This document shows positions 8,838 to 18,101 of a stretch of DNA of 64,000 nt, piece after piece. The number at the start of each line of letters is the position of its first letter. Positions within the stretch are counted from its first letter, which is position 1. The translations under genes and the position numbers were made by a program. This DNA comes from Deltaproteobacteria bacterium (lineage in GTDB: Bacteria > Myxococcota_A > Polyangia > JAAYKL01): assembly GCA_016935665.1 (NCBI GenBank), contig JAFGQN010000244.1:62001-126000 (forward strand). The letters run 5' to 3'. Under the pieces are notes generated by a model, which worked only from the letters and a program-made list of their open reading frames with translations, did not search any database and was not told the DNA's origin.

Positions 8838-10811
8838 TCAGCGGTATTCATACGCACCAATATCCGCATAATTGGGGGTGCCGGTTCCCGTATTGGGAAC
8901 AGTCGGGTGGTCATAGCGGCTTTCATTGTCCCGGTCGGTGGAGGGCGCGTTGGCTCCGTCCGCCGCATCAATGCAGACGGACCCCGCCGAAATGCGCAGA
9001 TTTCCTGTAGCCGAATCTGCAAACAGCGGGTCTGCATTCAGGTTGTTGTTGTAACTTGTATCGATGCCGTACACGTCACTGAAAGATATGTTCAGACCGC
9101 CACCTGGGGAATTGTAATTGTGTTGGTACGCGATTGGCACATTGCCCCAGATGATGGTGTTCCATATGCTTGCCGTTAAACCGCTTACATATACGGCTGC
9201 ACCTCGTTCGTAGGCGGCGCCATCGGCGGCGGTGACTTCATTGCCAGAGAATGTGCAGTTGGCAATTTTTAAAAATCCCCCCGTTTGATACAGTGCTCCC
9301 CCGTATGCCTCCATCCCTGAGGCCAGATTGTTAGAAAACACGGTGTTGGTGATAGTGGCATCGATGTTGCCCAGATACACTGCACCGCCTTTGGCAGTTG
9401 ATGCGCTGACAGGTGCCGAGTACGAGTGGTTTTCAATGGTGCAGCGCTCGATGGCAATGGCGTTGTCCAGTGCTGCAGTGGCGTGGACAGCGGTTCCGCT
9501 TGAATCAGTGGATCGGTTGTTGTCAAAAACACAATCGGTAATCATAGCATCGCCAAAGACCACTTGAACGCCGCCGCCGCCCTGATCGCCAAAATTGTCC
9601 CGGAAGGTGCAGCTGGAAATTTGAACTGCTCCCGTCGAATTGTTCAGAATGCCACCGCCGCCGCCTTCGTATGTGGTATTGGATTCAAAAATAGAGTTGG
9701 TGATGACTGTGGTGGCTCCGGTGGTGTTGAAGATGGCACCACCGCCGCCGGTGGAACCGGTATTTCCGTTGAAATAACAATGGTCTACCGTTGCGTTGGA
9801 ACTTTCATCGGCATAGATGGCGCCGCCCTTGGACCAGGAGGTGTTGTTTAGAAATCGGCAGTTGCGGATGGTGGGTGCGGCGCTGGGATGAATCCACATT
9901 CCGCCACCTTTTCCATCTTCTGAGCCGGAACTGGCATTCTGAATGGTGAAGCCGTCTATCAACCCTCCTGATTCGGCAACAAGCACGTGGTAAACGGCGT
10001 TGGCCCGGGTCACATCGTTACCGTCCAATATGGTTTCATTTGTGTTGAAGTCGCGCTCGCTGCGGTGCGTTTCTATTGCGTTAAAACCGCCATATACTTC
10101 CACATCGGGAAGAAGGTTCACGGTGTTGGCCACATTATTGTAGTAAATATGGTACGTGCCCGACTTCACCCACACTTCACAAATGGCAGCACTGCCGCCC
10201 GAGACCGCTTCTGCGCATTTGCCAATGCCGCTTTGCACATCGTTTAGTGCATCCGCCCACGTGGTACCGGAAACACCGGCGTTGCCTCCAACCACATAAC
10301 GAACAGCATGCGCGCAGTGATCGTCGTTGTTGGTGAATCCGGCAATGCAGGTGGTGCAGTCAGTGGCGTTGTCCCAATGGCCCAGGCAGGTGCAACTGGC
10401 CGTTTGTTCGGAAGTATTTTCGCATATGGCATTTGTATCGTGGCAGTCGGTCACCACTCCCTCATCCTGCCCGCAGGAATTAAACGAATGCACATCGCCG
10501 CCGGCGCATTGCTCTGTTACGCTGGCGACACACGTTTCACTGTCACTGGTCGAATCCGACCCTGTGTCTGCTGAACCAGTGCCTGAATCTGTGACAGAAC
10601 CAGAGTCTGGATCCGTATCTGACAAGGTGTCTGAACCAGTGTTTGACACCGAATCCGCCGCCGTCTCCGAGGAGGTATCTGGCCATATATTGGTATCCGT
10701 GGATGTATTGGTGTCATTTCCATTCTCGTCGAAATGGTATCCATCCAAATCGGCCATGCCGACGCATCCCGACATCACAACGGTTCCCAGCGTTTGCAGC
10801 CACCACCTCAT
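8838..10811 (-). CDS. Surface lipoprotein with beta-helix repeats and choice-of-anchor Q C-terminus
   Basis: 657 residues. The N-terminus (MRWWLQTLGTVVMSGCVG) has a lipobox ending in SGC, so the protein should be lipidated at about Cys16. A long Asp/Ser/Thr/Gly linker (about 25-90) follows, then a Cys-rich module (about 92-165) with a CTCLGHWDNATDC-type pattern. The rest is a right-handed parallel beta-helix (about 170-640) with repeated 'N..F.NN.a..GGa' coils such as GGAIYADESSNATVDHCYFNGN. It ends NYADIGAYEYR, the hallmark of 'choice-of-anchor Q' proteins. Such proteins are exported to the cell surface; adhesion or polysaccharide binding is a guess. The gene starts two bases after the PEGA-like gene stops and is its operon partner. 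Confidence 0.82.
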   Translation of the reverse strand: MRWWLQTLGTVVMSGCVGMADLDGYHFDENGNDTNTSTDTNIWPDTSSETAADSVSNTGSDTLSDTDPDSGSVTDSGTGSADTGSDSTSDSETCVASVTEQCAGGDVHSFNSCGQDEGVVTDCHDTNAICENTSEQTASCTCLGHWDNATDCTTCIAGFTNNDDHCAHAVRYVVGGNAGVSGTTWADALNDVQSGIGKCAEAVSGGSAAICEVWVKSGTYHIYYNNVANTVNLLPDVEVYGGFNAIETHRSERDFNTNETILDGNDVTRANAVYHVLVAESGGLIDGFTIQNASSGSEDGKGGGMWIHPSAAPTIRNCRFLNNTSWSKGGAIYADESSNATVDHCYFNGNTGSTGGGGAIFNTTGATTVITNSIFESNTTYEGGGGGILNNSTGAVQISSCTFRDNFGDQGGGGVQVVFGDAMITDCVFDNNRSTDSSGTAVHATAALDNAIAIERCTIENHSYSAPVSASTAKGGAVYLGNIDATITNTVFSNNLASGMEAYGGALYQTGGFLKIANCTFSGNEVTAADGAAYERGAAVYVSGLTASIWNTIIWGNVPIAYQHNYNSPGGGLNISFSDVYGIDTSYNNNLNADPLFADSATGNLRISAGSVCIDAADGANAPSTDRDNESRYDHPTVPNTGTGTPNYADIGAYEYR

Positions 10812-10813
10812 GG

Positions 10814-11824
10814 TCAGAATTGTCCCTGCAGCAGAAAACCTGCCGCTGAGGCGTTGGCAAAGGGAGTCACCCTTGCGGCACGCTCGTTGCGCTGTCGCTT
10901 TCTGTCCACAAGCAGGAGCACCAGCCCGGTTGCAGCTGTTACGCCCCCTGCCACCAGAAGAATATCGGTGGCAATGGCCAGATTCTTCGTCGTGCTGTGT
11001 CTGTCTTTCGCATCGGGATCATCACACACCTTATTGGGGCAATCCTCCTGCAGTTTTGAGGACTTGGCCATGGTGATTCCACCGGTGATGCTGCCAGCGA
11101 TCAGCAGGGCGCCTCCGGCCCCAATGAGGCTCCATCCGGTGACTTTGAGGGGGTGAGATGAAGAAGTCTGCATTTTGGGCAAATGATCGGCTTTTTCAGC
11201 TGTGGTATCGGTTTCGCTGGCGGGTGTATCAGTATTTTTATCTTCGGGATTGTTGGATGCAACCGCCGCATCCGGATTGCCGTTGACAATCACTTCCAGG
11301 GTTTCCTCACTGCCGATGCGCACGCGTCGATCGAGCAGCACCTCCTCCCCCTGTTTGACCACCAGATGATGTTCCCGTCCGGAGGCCAGACGTACATATC
11401 CTGGCAGGGGTGTCGTGCCTCGGGTCGTGTCATTTATAAGGATTGTGGCACCTGCAGGAGCCTTGAGCGCGAGGTTGCCCACTTTCAGTTTGAGTCGTCC
11501 CATTTCGTCTGCCACTTCTGATTCTCGGGCAGCAGGTATCGCATCCCCGCCCTCAGCCAGATATCGTTCAAATGCGTCCAGTGCCAGACCGTAATTTTTC
11601 GCCGCAGCCTCGGATTGTGCGATGTTGTAGAGCAGCTTCCATGACGGCCTAAGCCTGTAGGCGTCTCTAAATGCGCGGGCCGCGGCTGTATAATTCAAAT
11701 TTTCGAATTCCCGTTTCCCCTCTTTAAACAGCGTGGCCGCCAGGTCGTCCACCTCATCCGCTGATGCCGGAGGGGCTGCAGCAATAAAAACAGATAAAAG
11801 GATGGGTACAATCATTTTGTTCAT
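10814..11824 (-). CDS. TPR/PEGA-like exported protein with C-terminal membrane segments
   Basis: 336 residues from the ATG at 11824, preceded by AGGTGAG; an upstream ATG (11896) lacks such support. A signal peptide (MNKMIVPILLSVFIAAAPPASA) leads to tetratricopeptide-like helices (about 28-115; LYNIAQSEAAAKNYGLALDAFERYL). These are followed by a PEGA-like beta domain (about 120-190: APAGATILINDTTRGTTPLPGYV), a Thr/Glu-rich linker and two hydrophobic helices (about 230-255 and 285-310) before a basic tail. This TPR-PEGA-TM layout is common in myxobacterial-type genomes, but its role is not established. The neighbour downstream is a surface lipoprotein, so a role in the envelope is likely. Confidence 0.72.
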   Translation of the reverse strand: MNKMIVPILLSVFIAAAPPASADEVDDLAATLFKEGKREFENLNYTAAARAFRDAYRLRPSWKLLYNIAQSEAAAKNYGLALDAFERYLAEGGDAIPAARESEVADEMGRLKLKVGNLALKAPAGATILINDTTRGTTPLPGYVRLASGREHHLVVKQGEEVLLDRRVRIGSEETLEVIVNGNPDAAVASNNPEDKNTDTPASETDTTAEKADHLPKMQTSSSHPLKVTGWSLIGAGGALLIAGSITGGITMAKSSKLQEDCPNKVCDDPDAKDRHSTTKNLAIATDILLVAGGVTAATGLVLLLVDRKRQRNERAARVTPFANASAAGFLLQGQF

Positions 11825-12057
11825 TGGTCTCACCTGTGTTGTTTTTGGATATGGGCTAAATGAAACATAGTGTGTTTTTGATGGTTTGTCCGACAAAATC
11901 AGATTTGAAAAGACAAAAAATCATTATTCGATAAAAAAAAAACGGCAGAATTGCCTGAGGATTTGGTTTTGCACGAAATGTTCGATAAACTGAGAGGCGC
12001 AACCAGAAAACAAAAAACGATGTCACCTGCGTATCGGCAATCAGCGAAGGGGGTCCC

Positions 12058-12795
12058 ATGAATGATGCACTTACCAGTCCAATCCTGTCTTACAACGGTT
12101 TAAAGCGATCGCATCGGGCAATTGTGAATCTGCATGATTTCTATTTTCCGTTGTATAATCTGGATTCCGACTTTCTTGTTCGAAATTATCCCATTCTTGT
12201 GTTTACCGAAGGTTTTGTCTACGAACTGGACCGACTGACTGAGGCGGCGCAGGATGCTGGGAACATATCTGACGATATTTACGCCATTTGCGCCCCGGTG
12301 CAGGCGACCCTTGAATCTCAGGATCTGTGGGACGATAAAATCGAGGCGGAACTTCGAAATCTGGTCCGCTACTTTCAGCTGGAAACGCGCATCATGCTGG
12401 AAGGAGGGGCCACTCTGGAAGATTTGATCGCAATAAATGGCGTTCGAAGCAGTGATATTCGGATGCTGCACCGCATTCTGTGTCGGATGGCGACGATTCC
12501 CTATGATGAAAGGGTTTTTGAGGCGGTGCATCCCATGGAAATGGTGTTCGAAATTGAAGACGATATCGGTTCGTTTGAGGAAGATGTCCAGGGGGGGCGA
12601 TTTAATACCCTCGCCATATTGAAGAATATTTTTGGGGACGACGCCTCTGCGGAACTGGACGCTATGACTTCTGCCATAGAGGCCACATTCCGCCAGCGAC
12701 TTTCAAAAGTGAGAGGCACCATGAACCAAACGCTGGCTTCTGCCTACGACACCTTCCGAGGCAGTTTTCCCAGGCAGACGGGCGTTGTGTTTTAA
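12058..12795 (+). CDS. Unknown protein, possibly class-I isoprenoid-synthase-like
   Basis: 245 residues, almost entirely helical, no signal peptide. Residues about 160-180 read EIEDDIGSFEEDVQGGRFNT. A DDxxxxxED motif followed by GxxN is like the second metal-binding motif of class-I isoprenoid or terpene synthases (NDxxSxxxE/DTE) and of small 'class 1 isoprenoid biosynthesis enzyme' proteins. An upstream acidic motif (SDDIYAI, about 75-81) could be the first metal site. The similarity is by eye only, and the protein could instead be an unrelated helical family. GGGGG lies just before the ATG. It precedes the nif island on the same strand but is separated from nifA by over 500 bases, including a sigma-54 promoter, so it is probably not part of the nif regulon. 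Confidence 0.45.
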   Translation: MNDALTSPILSYNGLKRSHRAIVNLHDFYFPLYNLDSDFLVRNYPILVFTEGFVYELDRLTEAAQDAGNISDDIYAICAPVQATLESQDLWDDKIEAELRNLVRYFQLETRIMLEGGATLEDLIAINGVRSSDIRMLHRILCRMATIPYDERVFEAVHPMEMVFEIEDDIGSFEEDVQGGRFNTLAILKNIFGDDASAELDAMTSAIEATFRQRLSKVRGTMNQTLASAYDTFRGSFPRQTGVVF

Positions 12796-13122
12796 TGTAG
12801 AAATTAATTATTATTACGATGCTGTTTTGGCCAGATATGTGGCTTTGTGCGCATCCTGGAATGAAATGTGCTTAATTCATGGGAAATCCTGTTGTCAAAC
12901 CCCATGCGATTTGTTTGATTTTAGAGTTGCTGGAAGATTAGAAGGTACAAAAATGTACGTTGTTTACAGGTAAAGAACGGAAATGAATCTGTTTTGGGGG
13001 GTGAACGCTGTGTTTTATGCATTTTTTGATCTGATGTAAAACCGAATAAAATTTAGTTGTAACGCACTGTTCCCCGAAAAACTGAAATGGGCCTGCGATA
13101 AAAAGATACATTTTGGGAATCG

Positions 13123-13138
13123 TGGCACACATATTGCT
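13123..13138 (+). promoter_or_regulatory. Sigma-54 promoter upstream of nifA
   Basis: TGGCACACATATTGCT matches the -24/-12 consensus TGGCAC-N5-TTGCW at every fixed position. Transcription should begin near 13150, leaving a leader of about 185 bases before the preferred nifA start. A sigma-54 promoter on the gene for a sigma-54 activator implies autoregulation or control by another enhancer-binding protein. Confidence 0.85.
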
Positions 13139-13159
13139 CAAAATACGGTCGTTCGGACG

Positions 13160-13171
13160 ATGTTCGAACAT
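13160..13171. repeat. Perfect 12-bp palindrome ATGTTCGAACAT
   Basis: The palindrome lies about 10 bases downstream of the predicted transcription start of the nifA sigma-54 promoter, where a repressor could block transcription. It sits inside a slightly longer imperfect repeat (CGTTCG..CGAAC). No known regulator is assigned. Confidence 0.4.
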
Positions 13172-13334
13172 TGCGGTTGAATTCACACTTTGGTTTAAAA
13201 ATTGGACCACATCGGACAAAAATTTCGCTGCGATTGATTTTAGGCGAAATTCAGTAAGCAGGACGGTAACCGTCAATAAAAACGCTCTGAATACCGAGAC
13301 GGTCCAAATGCAAATTACGACATTGAGGCCACCT

Positions 13335-15017
13335 ATGGTAATGACGAGCAGTTCCACAAACAATCCCATGATGAACAGAACCGGTAACAATAGTCCGCGA
13401 AATGACATGACTCCAGGCACAAGCGCCATGAACAGCAGTTCCATGCCAAACAGCCCCAAAAAGATGCTGTTGCTCTATGAAATCAATGACATTCTCGGCG
13501 AGGAAGATGATATTCACAAAGCCCTGTACCGTGTGCTGAGGCAGATGAATGAAACCATGGGGATGCTGCGGGGCATGATCAGCATTTTCAACCGGCGGAC
13601 CAACCAGATTTTTGTGGAGGAAGCCTATGGGTTGACTGACGTGGAGAAGGAGCGTGGCAAATACAGTCTGGGGGAAGGGATTACCGGGAAGGTGGTTGAG
13701 AGTGGCGAACCAGCGATTGTGCGGGCAGTGGGTGAGGATCCGGATTTTCTGGATAAAACGCAGTCTCGCAGAGCGGATGAAAAAAAGGACATATCGTATA
13801 TCTGCGTGCCAATCAAGTGGTATAAAGAAGTGATAGGAACCATCAGCGCAGACCGTCAGTTCGGGGCTCATCTGCCCCTTGAGGAAGATGTCAAATTGCT
13901 CACCATCATTGCCTCAATGGTTTCCCAGAAGGTGAGTCTGCATCGGGCTGTCCATGAAGAGAATCAGTCGCTGCTTGACGAAAATGTGCGGTTGCAGGGA
14001 GAGCTGAAGGAACGGTATAAACCGTCCAATATTATTGGGAACTCAAAAAGCATGCGGGTGGCCTATGATTTGGTGGCCAAGGTCGCACCGGCTCAAACGT
14101 CTGTGTTGCTGCTGGGAGAAAGTGGTGTGGGAAAAGAGTTGTTTGCCCATGCCATTCACTACAAAAGCCTGCGTCACAACAAGCCATTCATTAAAGTGAA
14201 TTGTTCTGCGCTTCCCCCCAATCTGATTGAAAGTGAATTGTTTGGACATCAGAAAGGTGCCTTTACAGGCGCCGTCAGTACTCGCAAGGGACGATTCGAA
14301 CTGGCTGAAGGCGGTACCATATTCCTGGATGAAATTGGCGAACTGGGACTCGACACCCAGACCAAACTTTTACGTGTGCTGCAGGAGCGGGAATACGAAC
14401 GCGTCGGTTGCGCAACACCGATGCGCGCCGATGTTCGGATTATTGCAGCAACCAACCGGGATTTGGCTCAGCGTATTAAAGACGGTCATTTTCGGGAGGA
14501 CCTTTTTTATCGTTTGAATGTTTTTCCCATAACCATTCCACCGTTGCGGGAACGGAAGACTGATATTCCTTTGCTGCTGGATTACTTCATCGAGAAGTAC
14601 AGCCATTACATGGGAAAACAGATTTCGAGAATTTCCACGCCCGCTATTGACATGGCAGTATCATACCACTGGCCGGGGAATGTGAGGGAGCTGGAAAACT
14701 GTATCGAACGCGCGGTTATCATGTGTGAAGGCGACGTCATTCGAAGCCAGCATCTGCCGCCAACGTTACAGACAGTGAAAGCGCACGATGCGAAGCCCAA
14801 AGGGACGTTGCAGGCGCAGCTGGATGCCATTGAGTACGAAATTATTATGGAGGAGCTGAAGCGATGCAAAGGCAACATGTCCAAAGCTGCGGAGGCATTG
14901 GGGCTCACCAAACGTATTATGGGACTGCGGGTGAAAAAGTATGGCATTGAAATAAAAAATTACAAACATGTGGGAAGACAGGATGCCGACGGCTTTGCCC
15001 AGGATGCGTCTTTCTAA
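13335..15017 (+). CDS. nifA: Nif-specific sigma-54 activator NifA
   Basis: 560 residues from the ATG at 13335, which follows GAGG by six bases. A Met/Asn/Ser-rich stretch (1-40) precedes a GAF domain (about 45-200). Next comes the sigma-54 AAA+ domain: Walker A GESGVGKE near 262, the sigma-54 contact loop GAFTGA near 308, Walker [13 protein letters not shown] and arginine-finger region [15 protein letters not shown] NifA-type helix-turn-helix ([17 protein letters not shown], about 510-526) binds DNA near the end. NifA activates nif promoters with sigma-54 RNA polymerase. The cysteine-rich linker that makes alpha-proteobacterial NifA oxygen-sensitive is not evident: CIERAVIMC is the only pair near the AAA+ end. 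It is read in the same direction as the nif operons. Confidence 0.93.
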   Translation: MVMTSSSTNNPMMNRTGNNSPRNDMTPGTSAMNSSSMPNSPKKMLLLYEINDILGEEDDIHKALYRVLRQMNETMGMLRGMISIFNRRTNQIFVEEAYGLTDVEKERGKYSLGEGITGKVVESGEPAIVRAVGEDPDFLDKTQSRRADEKKDISYICVPIKWYKEVIGTISADRQFGAHLPLEEDVKLLTIIASMVSQKVSLHRAVHEENQSLLDENVRLQGELKERYKPSNIIGNSKSMRVAYDLVAKVAPAQTSVLLLGESGVGKELFAHAIHYKSLRHNKPFIKVNCSALPPNLIESELFGHQKGAFTGAVSTRKGRFELAEGGTIFLDEIGELGLDTQTKLLRVLQEREYERVGCATPMRADVRIIAATNRDLAQRIKDGHFREDLFYRLNVFPITIPPLRERKTDIPLLLDYFIEKYSHYMGKQISRISTPAIDMAVSYHWPGNVRELENCIERAVIMCEGDVIRSQHLPPTLQTVKAHDAKPKGTLQAQLDAIEYEIIMEELKRCKGNMSKAAEALGLTKRIMGLRVKKYGIEIKNYKHVGRQDADGFAQDASF

Positions 15018-15399
15018 TTTTTCAAGGTGGTTCCTGTTACCTCAGCGTGTTAAGCCCAGCGCGTTTATCCAGGTGCGTCCGCCCCGATTTTTTTTACTGA
15101 TATTGTATAAAATTTGAGACTTCAGCGACGGGATGTTTTTACTGAATATTCCGGCATGATTTTTCTTTGTCGTCGAACTGTAGGCGGATTGTCTCGACTT
15201 TGGAAAGTTTCCTAAATGTAAGCACTTTGAGGGTTTCGTACAATATTGTATCTGCCTAAAGACAGCCAGCCCATCGATTTCTCGCATAAACACAGCTGGT
15301 TTCACGTCATTTTGACGAACATATCACTTGGCACACATCATGCTCTATCCCATGGCAGGAAGGGATGCAGTGCCCCTTACAGAAAAGCTCGGAGACGTT
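15018..15399 (+). other. Gene-free nifA-nifE intergenic region
   Basis: 382 bases holding the sigma-54 promoter at 15329-15344. No exact TGT-N10-ACA site was found. TGT-N10-AGA near-matches occur around 15105 (TGTATAAAATTTGAGA) and 15247 (TGTATCTGCCTAAAGA). No clear terminator for nifA is visible. The short frames here lack ribosome-binding sites and do not resemble proteins. Confidence 0.55.
15329..15344 (+). promoter_or_regulatory. Sigma-54 promoter for the nifENBV operon
   Basis: TGGCACACATCATGCT fits TGGCAC-N5-TTGCW with a single change (A for the first T of the -12 element) and exact GG/GC spacing. Transcription should start near 15355, about 45 bases before the nifE ATG. The in-frame extension of nifE upstream to 15328 would lie across the promoter and is therefore not translated. 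Confidence 0.85.
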
Positions 15400-16752
15400 A
15401 TGCCAGCAATAGATGTTTTAAAGGCCAGACAAACACAGGTGTTCAAAAAGGGGCAGGGCGAGTTTGAAATGGACTGCAACAGGAAGAGTCTGTCGGGGGC
15501 GGTGAGCCAACGGGCCTGTGTATTCTGCGGTTCACGAGTAGTCCTGTATCCGGTGGCGGATGCCGTGCATCTGGTGCATGGGCCGATAGGATGTGCCGCG
15601 TATACATGGGACATTCGAGGGTCGTTGTCGTCGGGACCGGAGTTGCATCGCTTGAGTTTTTCCACTGATTTGAGAGAGCAGGACATCATTCATGGCGCCG
15701 AAAAAAAGATGGAAAAGTCCGTCCGGGATTTGGTGGCGAAATATCAACCCGCAGCGGTGTTTGTGTACGCAACTTGTATCGTGGGGATTATTGGCGACGA
15801 TGTGGATGCGGTATGTAAAAAACTGCACAGGGAACTGGAGCTGCCGGTTATCCCCGTGCATTCGGAAGGGTTCAAGGGAACAAAGCGGGATGGGTATCGG
15901 GCAGCGTGCGACGCATTGTTTAAATTGATTGGTACTGCAGAGCCGGAAAAACCCGAACCCATCAGTATTAACATTATGGGCGAATTTAATCTGGCGGGTG
16001 AGGCGTGGATAATTAAAAATTATTACGAAAAAATGGGAATAAAAGTCGTTTCTGTGTTTACCGGCGATGGGCGCGTGGCAGAAATTAAACAGGCCCACCG
16101 GGCGGCGTTGAATGTGGTTCAGTGTTCCGGATCGATGCTGGGATTGGCCCAAATGATGAAGGAAAAATACGGAACACCATTCATTCGTGTATCCTTCTTT
16201 GGTATCGAAGACACATCCAATGCGCTTTACGATGTGGCGTCCTTTTTTAAAAAGGACGAGATTTACAAACGTACGCAGGAATTGGTGAAATCTGAAGTGG
16301 CGGAAATTTATCCGCTACTCAAAGAGTACCGAAAAAAATTAAAAGGAAAACGCGCAGCGGTGTATGTGGGGGGCGCATTTAAAGCATTTTCTCTTATTCT
16401 GGCACTTCGGTCCATCGGTATTGATGTGGTGTTGGCCGGTTCTCAAACTGGAACCAAAGAAGATTACGAAATCCTGAAAGACATGTGTGATGACGGAACC
16501 ATCCTTGTGGACGATTCCAATCCCATAGAACTGTCCCGATTCGCTCTTGAAACGCGTGCAGATATCTTTATTGGCGGAGTGAAGGAGCGTCCCATGGCCA
16601 TGAAGTTGGGGATTGGATTCTGTGACCATAATCACGAACGAAAAATCGCACTGGCCGGTTTTGAAGGAATGATGAATTTTGCCAAAGAAGTGCATGACAC
16701 AATTTGTAGTCCGGTGTGGAACTATTACAGGAAGAAGGCATGGTATGAGTAA
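15400..16752 (+). CDS. nifE: Nitrogenase FeMo-cofactor scaffold protein NifE
   Basis: 450 residues from the ATG at 15400, five bases after GGAG. NifE and NifN form an E2N2 scaffold, homologous to NifDK, on which the NifB-cofactor is matured to FeMo-cofactor. The family features are present: RACVFCGSRVVLYP near the start, HGPIGCAAYTWDIRG (NifD-like cluster cysteine), FSTDLREQDIIHGAEKK, YATCIVGIIGDDVDAVC and HSEGFKGTKRDGYRAAC. The late block GVKERPMAMKLGIGFCDHNHE is typical of NifE. It overlaps nifN by eight bases, so the two subunits are translationally coupled. It is first in the nifE-N-B-V operon. Confidence 0.94.
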   Translation: MPAIDVLKARQTQVFKKGQGEFEMDCNRKSLSGAVSQRACVFCGSRVVLYPVADAVHLVHGPIGCAAYTWDIRGSLSSGPELHRLSFSTDLREQDIIHGAEKKMEKSVRDLVAKYQPAAVFVYATCIVGIIGDDVDAVCKKLHRELELPVIPVHSEGFKGTKRDGYRAACDALFKLIGTAEPEKPEPISINIMGEFNLAGEAWIIKNYYEKMGIKVVSVFTGDGRVAEIKQAHRAALNVVQCSGSMLGLAQMMKEKYGTPFIRVSFFGIEDTSNALYDVASFFKKDEIYKRTQELVKSEVAEIYPLLKEYRKKLKGKRAAVYVGGAFKAFSLILALRSIGIDVVLAGSQTGTKEDYEILKDMCDDGTILVDDSNPIELSRFALETRADIFIGGVKERPMAMKLGIGFCDHNHERKIALAGFEGMMNFAKEVHDTICSPVWNYYRKKAWYE

Positions 16753-18091
16753 AGCGGTCACTCAAAATTCGTGCAGTTATTGCACTCCACTGGGTGCAAG
16801 TCTTGCGTTCAAGGGCATTGAAAATGCAATTACAATGCTACATGGATCACAGGGGTGCGCAACCTACATGCGGCGGTTTTTAATCAGTCATTTTAGAGAA
16901 CCGATAGATATTGCATCTTCAAGTTTTACTGAAGAAACTGCGATTTTTGGTGGTGGGGCAAACTTGCATCTGGGGCTCGACAATCTCATTTCGCAATATC
17001 ATCCAGAATTGATTGCCGTTGCATCCACGTGCCTTTCAGAAACCATCGGTGATGATATGAATCTTCATATCAAGGATTACGTGGCAAGGAAAAAGGGTGA
17101 GTCCATTCCGTTTATCGTTCCGGTATCCACGCCCAGTTATCAGGGAAGTCATATTGAAGGATTTTATCTGGCAGTAGTGGCACTGGTTCAGGCGTTTGCC
17201 AAAGGTGAAAGCAATCCATCCGGCCCGGTAAATGTGTTCCCGGGGATGGTTTCCTGTGAGGATTTGCGTTATTTAAAGGAAGTTCTGAAAGAATTTGATT
17301 TGTCTTATGTGATGGTGCCCGACTACTCCGAAACTCTGGAGGGTGGAAATTGGGAGGAACATCATCCCATTCCGCCGGGCGGAACCCCTATACAGGTATT
17401 GAAACATACTGGCACTGCCAGAGCATCAATTGAATTTGGTCAGGTTATTTCCGATAAACAAAGTGCAGCGAAATACCTTGCACAAAAGCATGGAGTGACT
17501 TCCGCTCGCATTCCTCTGCCTATTGGGATTCGCTGTACTGACATCTTTTATCAGACACTTGAAGAAATTTCCGGAAAATCAATTCCTTTTAGCTTGCGTA
17601 AAAACAGAGGTCGTTTAGTGGATGCATATGGCGATGCTCACAAGTATGTTTTTGGGAAGCGCGCAGTGGTTTACGGGGAAGACGATTTTGTACTTTCGAT
17701 TGCATCCTTTTTGCTCGAAATCGGGATGCAGCTCTCGGTATGTGGCGGCTCAGGAAAAGGAGAGGGATTTGAAGAAAAAATGATGCAGTTGGTGAACGAC
17801 AACCACGCAGAAGTTCCAATTATTTATGAAGGATCTGATTTTAAGGAAATCGAAATGGCTGCAATGGAAAAAGGCGCCGATGTTTTTATTGGCAACAGCA
17901 AGGGATATTCCATTTCTCGATCGTTCGACATTCCGCTGGTTCGTGTGGGGTTTCCAATACATGATCGTATTGGCGGTCAGCGAATTTTGCATTTGGGTTA
18001 CAAGGGAACATTGAATCTCCTCGACTTGATTACCAATGAATTGATTCGAACCAAACAGTCTCTCAGTTCGGTTGGATACAGCTACATTTAA
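16745..18091 (+). CDS. nifN: Nitrogenase FeMo-cofactor scaffold protein NifN
   Basis: 448 residues from the ATG at 16745 (AGGAAG upstream, inside the end of nifE). NifN is the NifK-like partner of NifE. It has the NifK/NifN pattern: SCSYCTPLGASLAFKGIENA, then HGSQGCATYMRRFLISHFREP, SSFTEETAIFGGGANL, STCLSETIGDD and STPSYQGSHIEGF. These include the cysteines that hold the scaffold cluster. The C-terminal part (PLVRVGFPIHDRIGGQRILHLGYKGT) also aligns with NifK. A longer frame from 16679 reads through the nifE end and is not used. The stop overlaps the nifB ribosome-binding site. Confidence 0.93.
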   Translation: MSKAVTQNSCSYCTPLGASLAFKGIENAITMLHGSQGCATYMRRFLISHFREPIDIASSSFTEETAIFGGGANLHLGLDNLISQYHPELIAVASTCLSETIGDDMNLHIKDYVARKKGESIPFIVPVSTPSYQGSHIEGFYLAVVALVQAFAKGESNPSGPVNVFPGMVSCEDLRYLKEVLKEFDLSYVMVPDYSETLEGGNWEEHHPIPPGGTPIQVLKHTGTARASIEFGQVISDKQSAAKYLAQKHGVTSARIPLPIGIRCTDIFYQTLEEISGKSIPFSLRKNRGRLVDAYGDAHKYVFGKRAVVYGEDDFVLSIASFLLEIGMQLSVCGGSGKGEGFEEKMMQLVNDNHAEVPIIYEGSDFKEIEMAAMEKGADVFIGNSKGYSISRSFDIPLVRVGFPIHDRIGGQRILHLGYKGTLNLLDLITNELIRTKQSLSSVGYSYI

Positions 18092-18101
18092 GGAGCGCAT
18101 C

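Larger units (their letters stand above)
12796..13334 (+). other. Gene-free leader region upstream of nifA
   Basis: AT-rich, 539 bases, with no convincing ORF. It holds the sigma-54 promoter at 13123-13138 and the palindrome at 13160-13171. The reading frame of nifA stays open back to 13113, but that extension would begin upstream of the expected transcription start (about 13150) and has no ribosome-binding site. I found no exact TGT-N10-ACA NifA site; the nearest is TGT-N9-ACA in the segment TGTACGTTGTTTACA (about 12955-12969). Confidence 0.6.

Noticed and set aside
13113-13334. N-terminal extension of NifA to 13113
   Set aside because: It would begin upstream of the sigma-54 transcription start, and no ribosome-binding site is seen. 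The ATG at 13335 has GAGG.
14690-14735. Oxygen-sensing Cys motif in NifA
   Set aside because: Only CIERAVIMC is present near the end of the AAA+ domain; the C-x4-C linker pair of alpha-proteobacterial NifA is missing.
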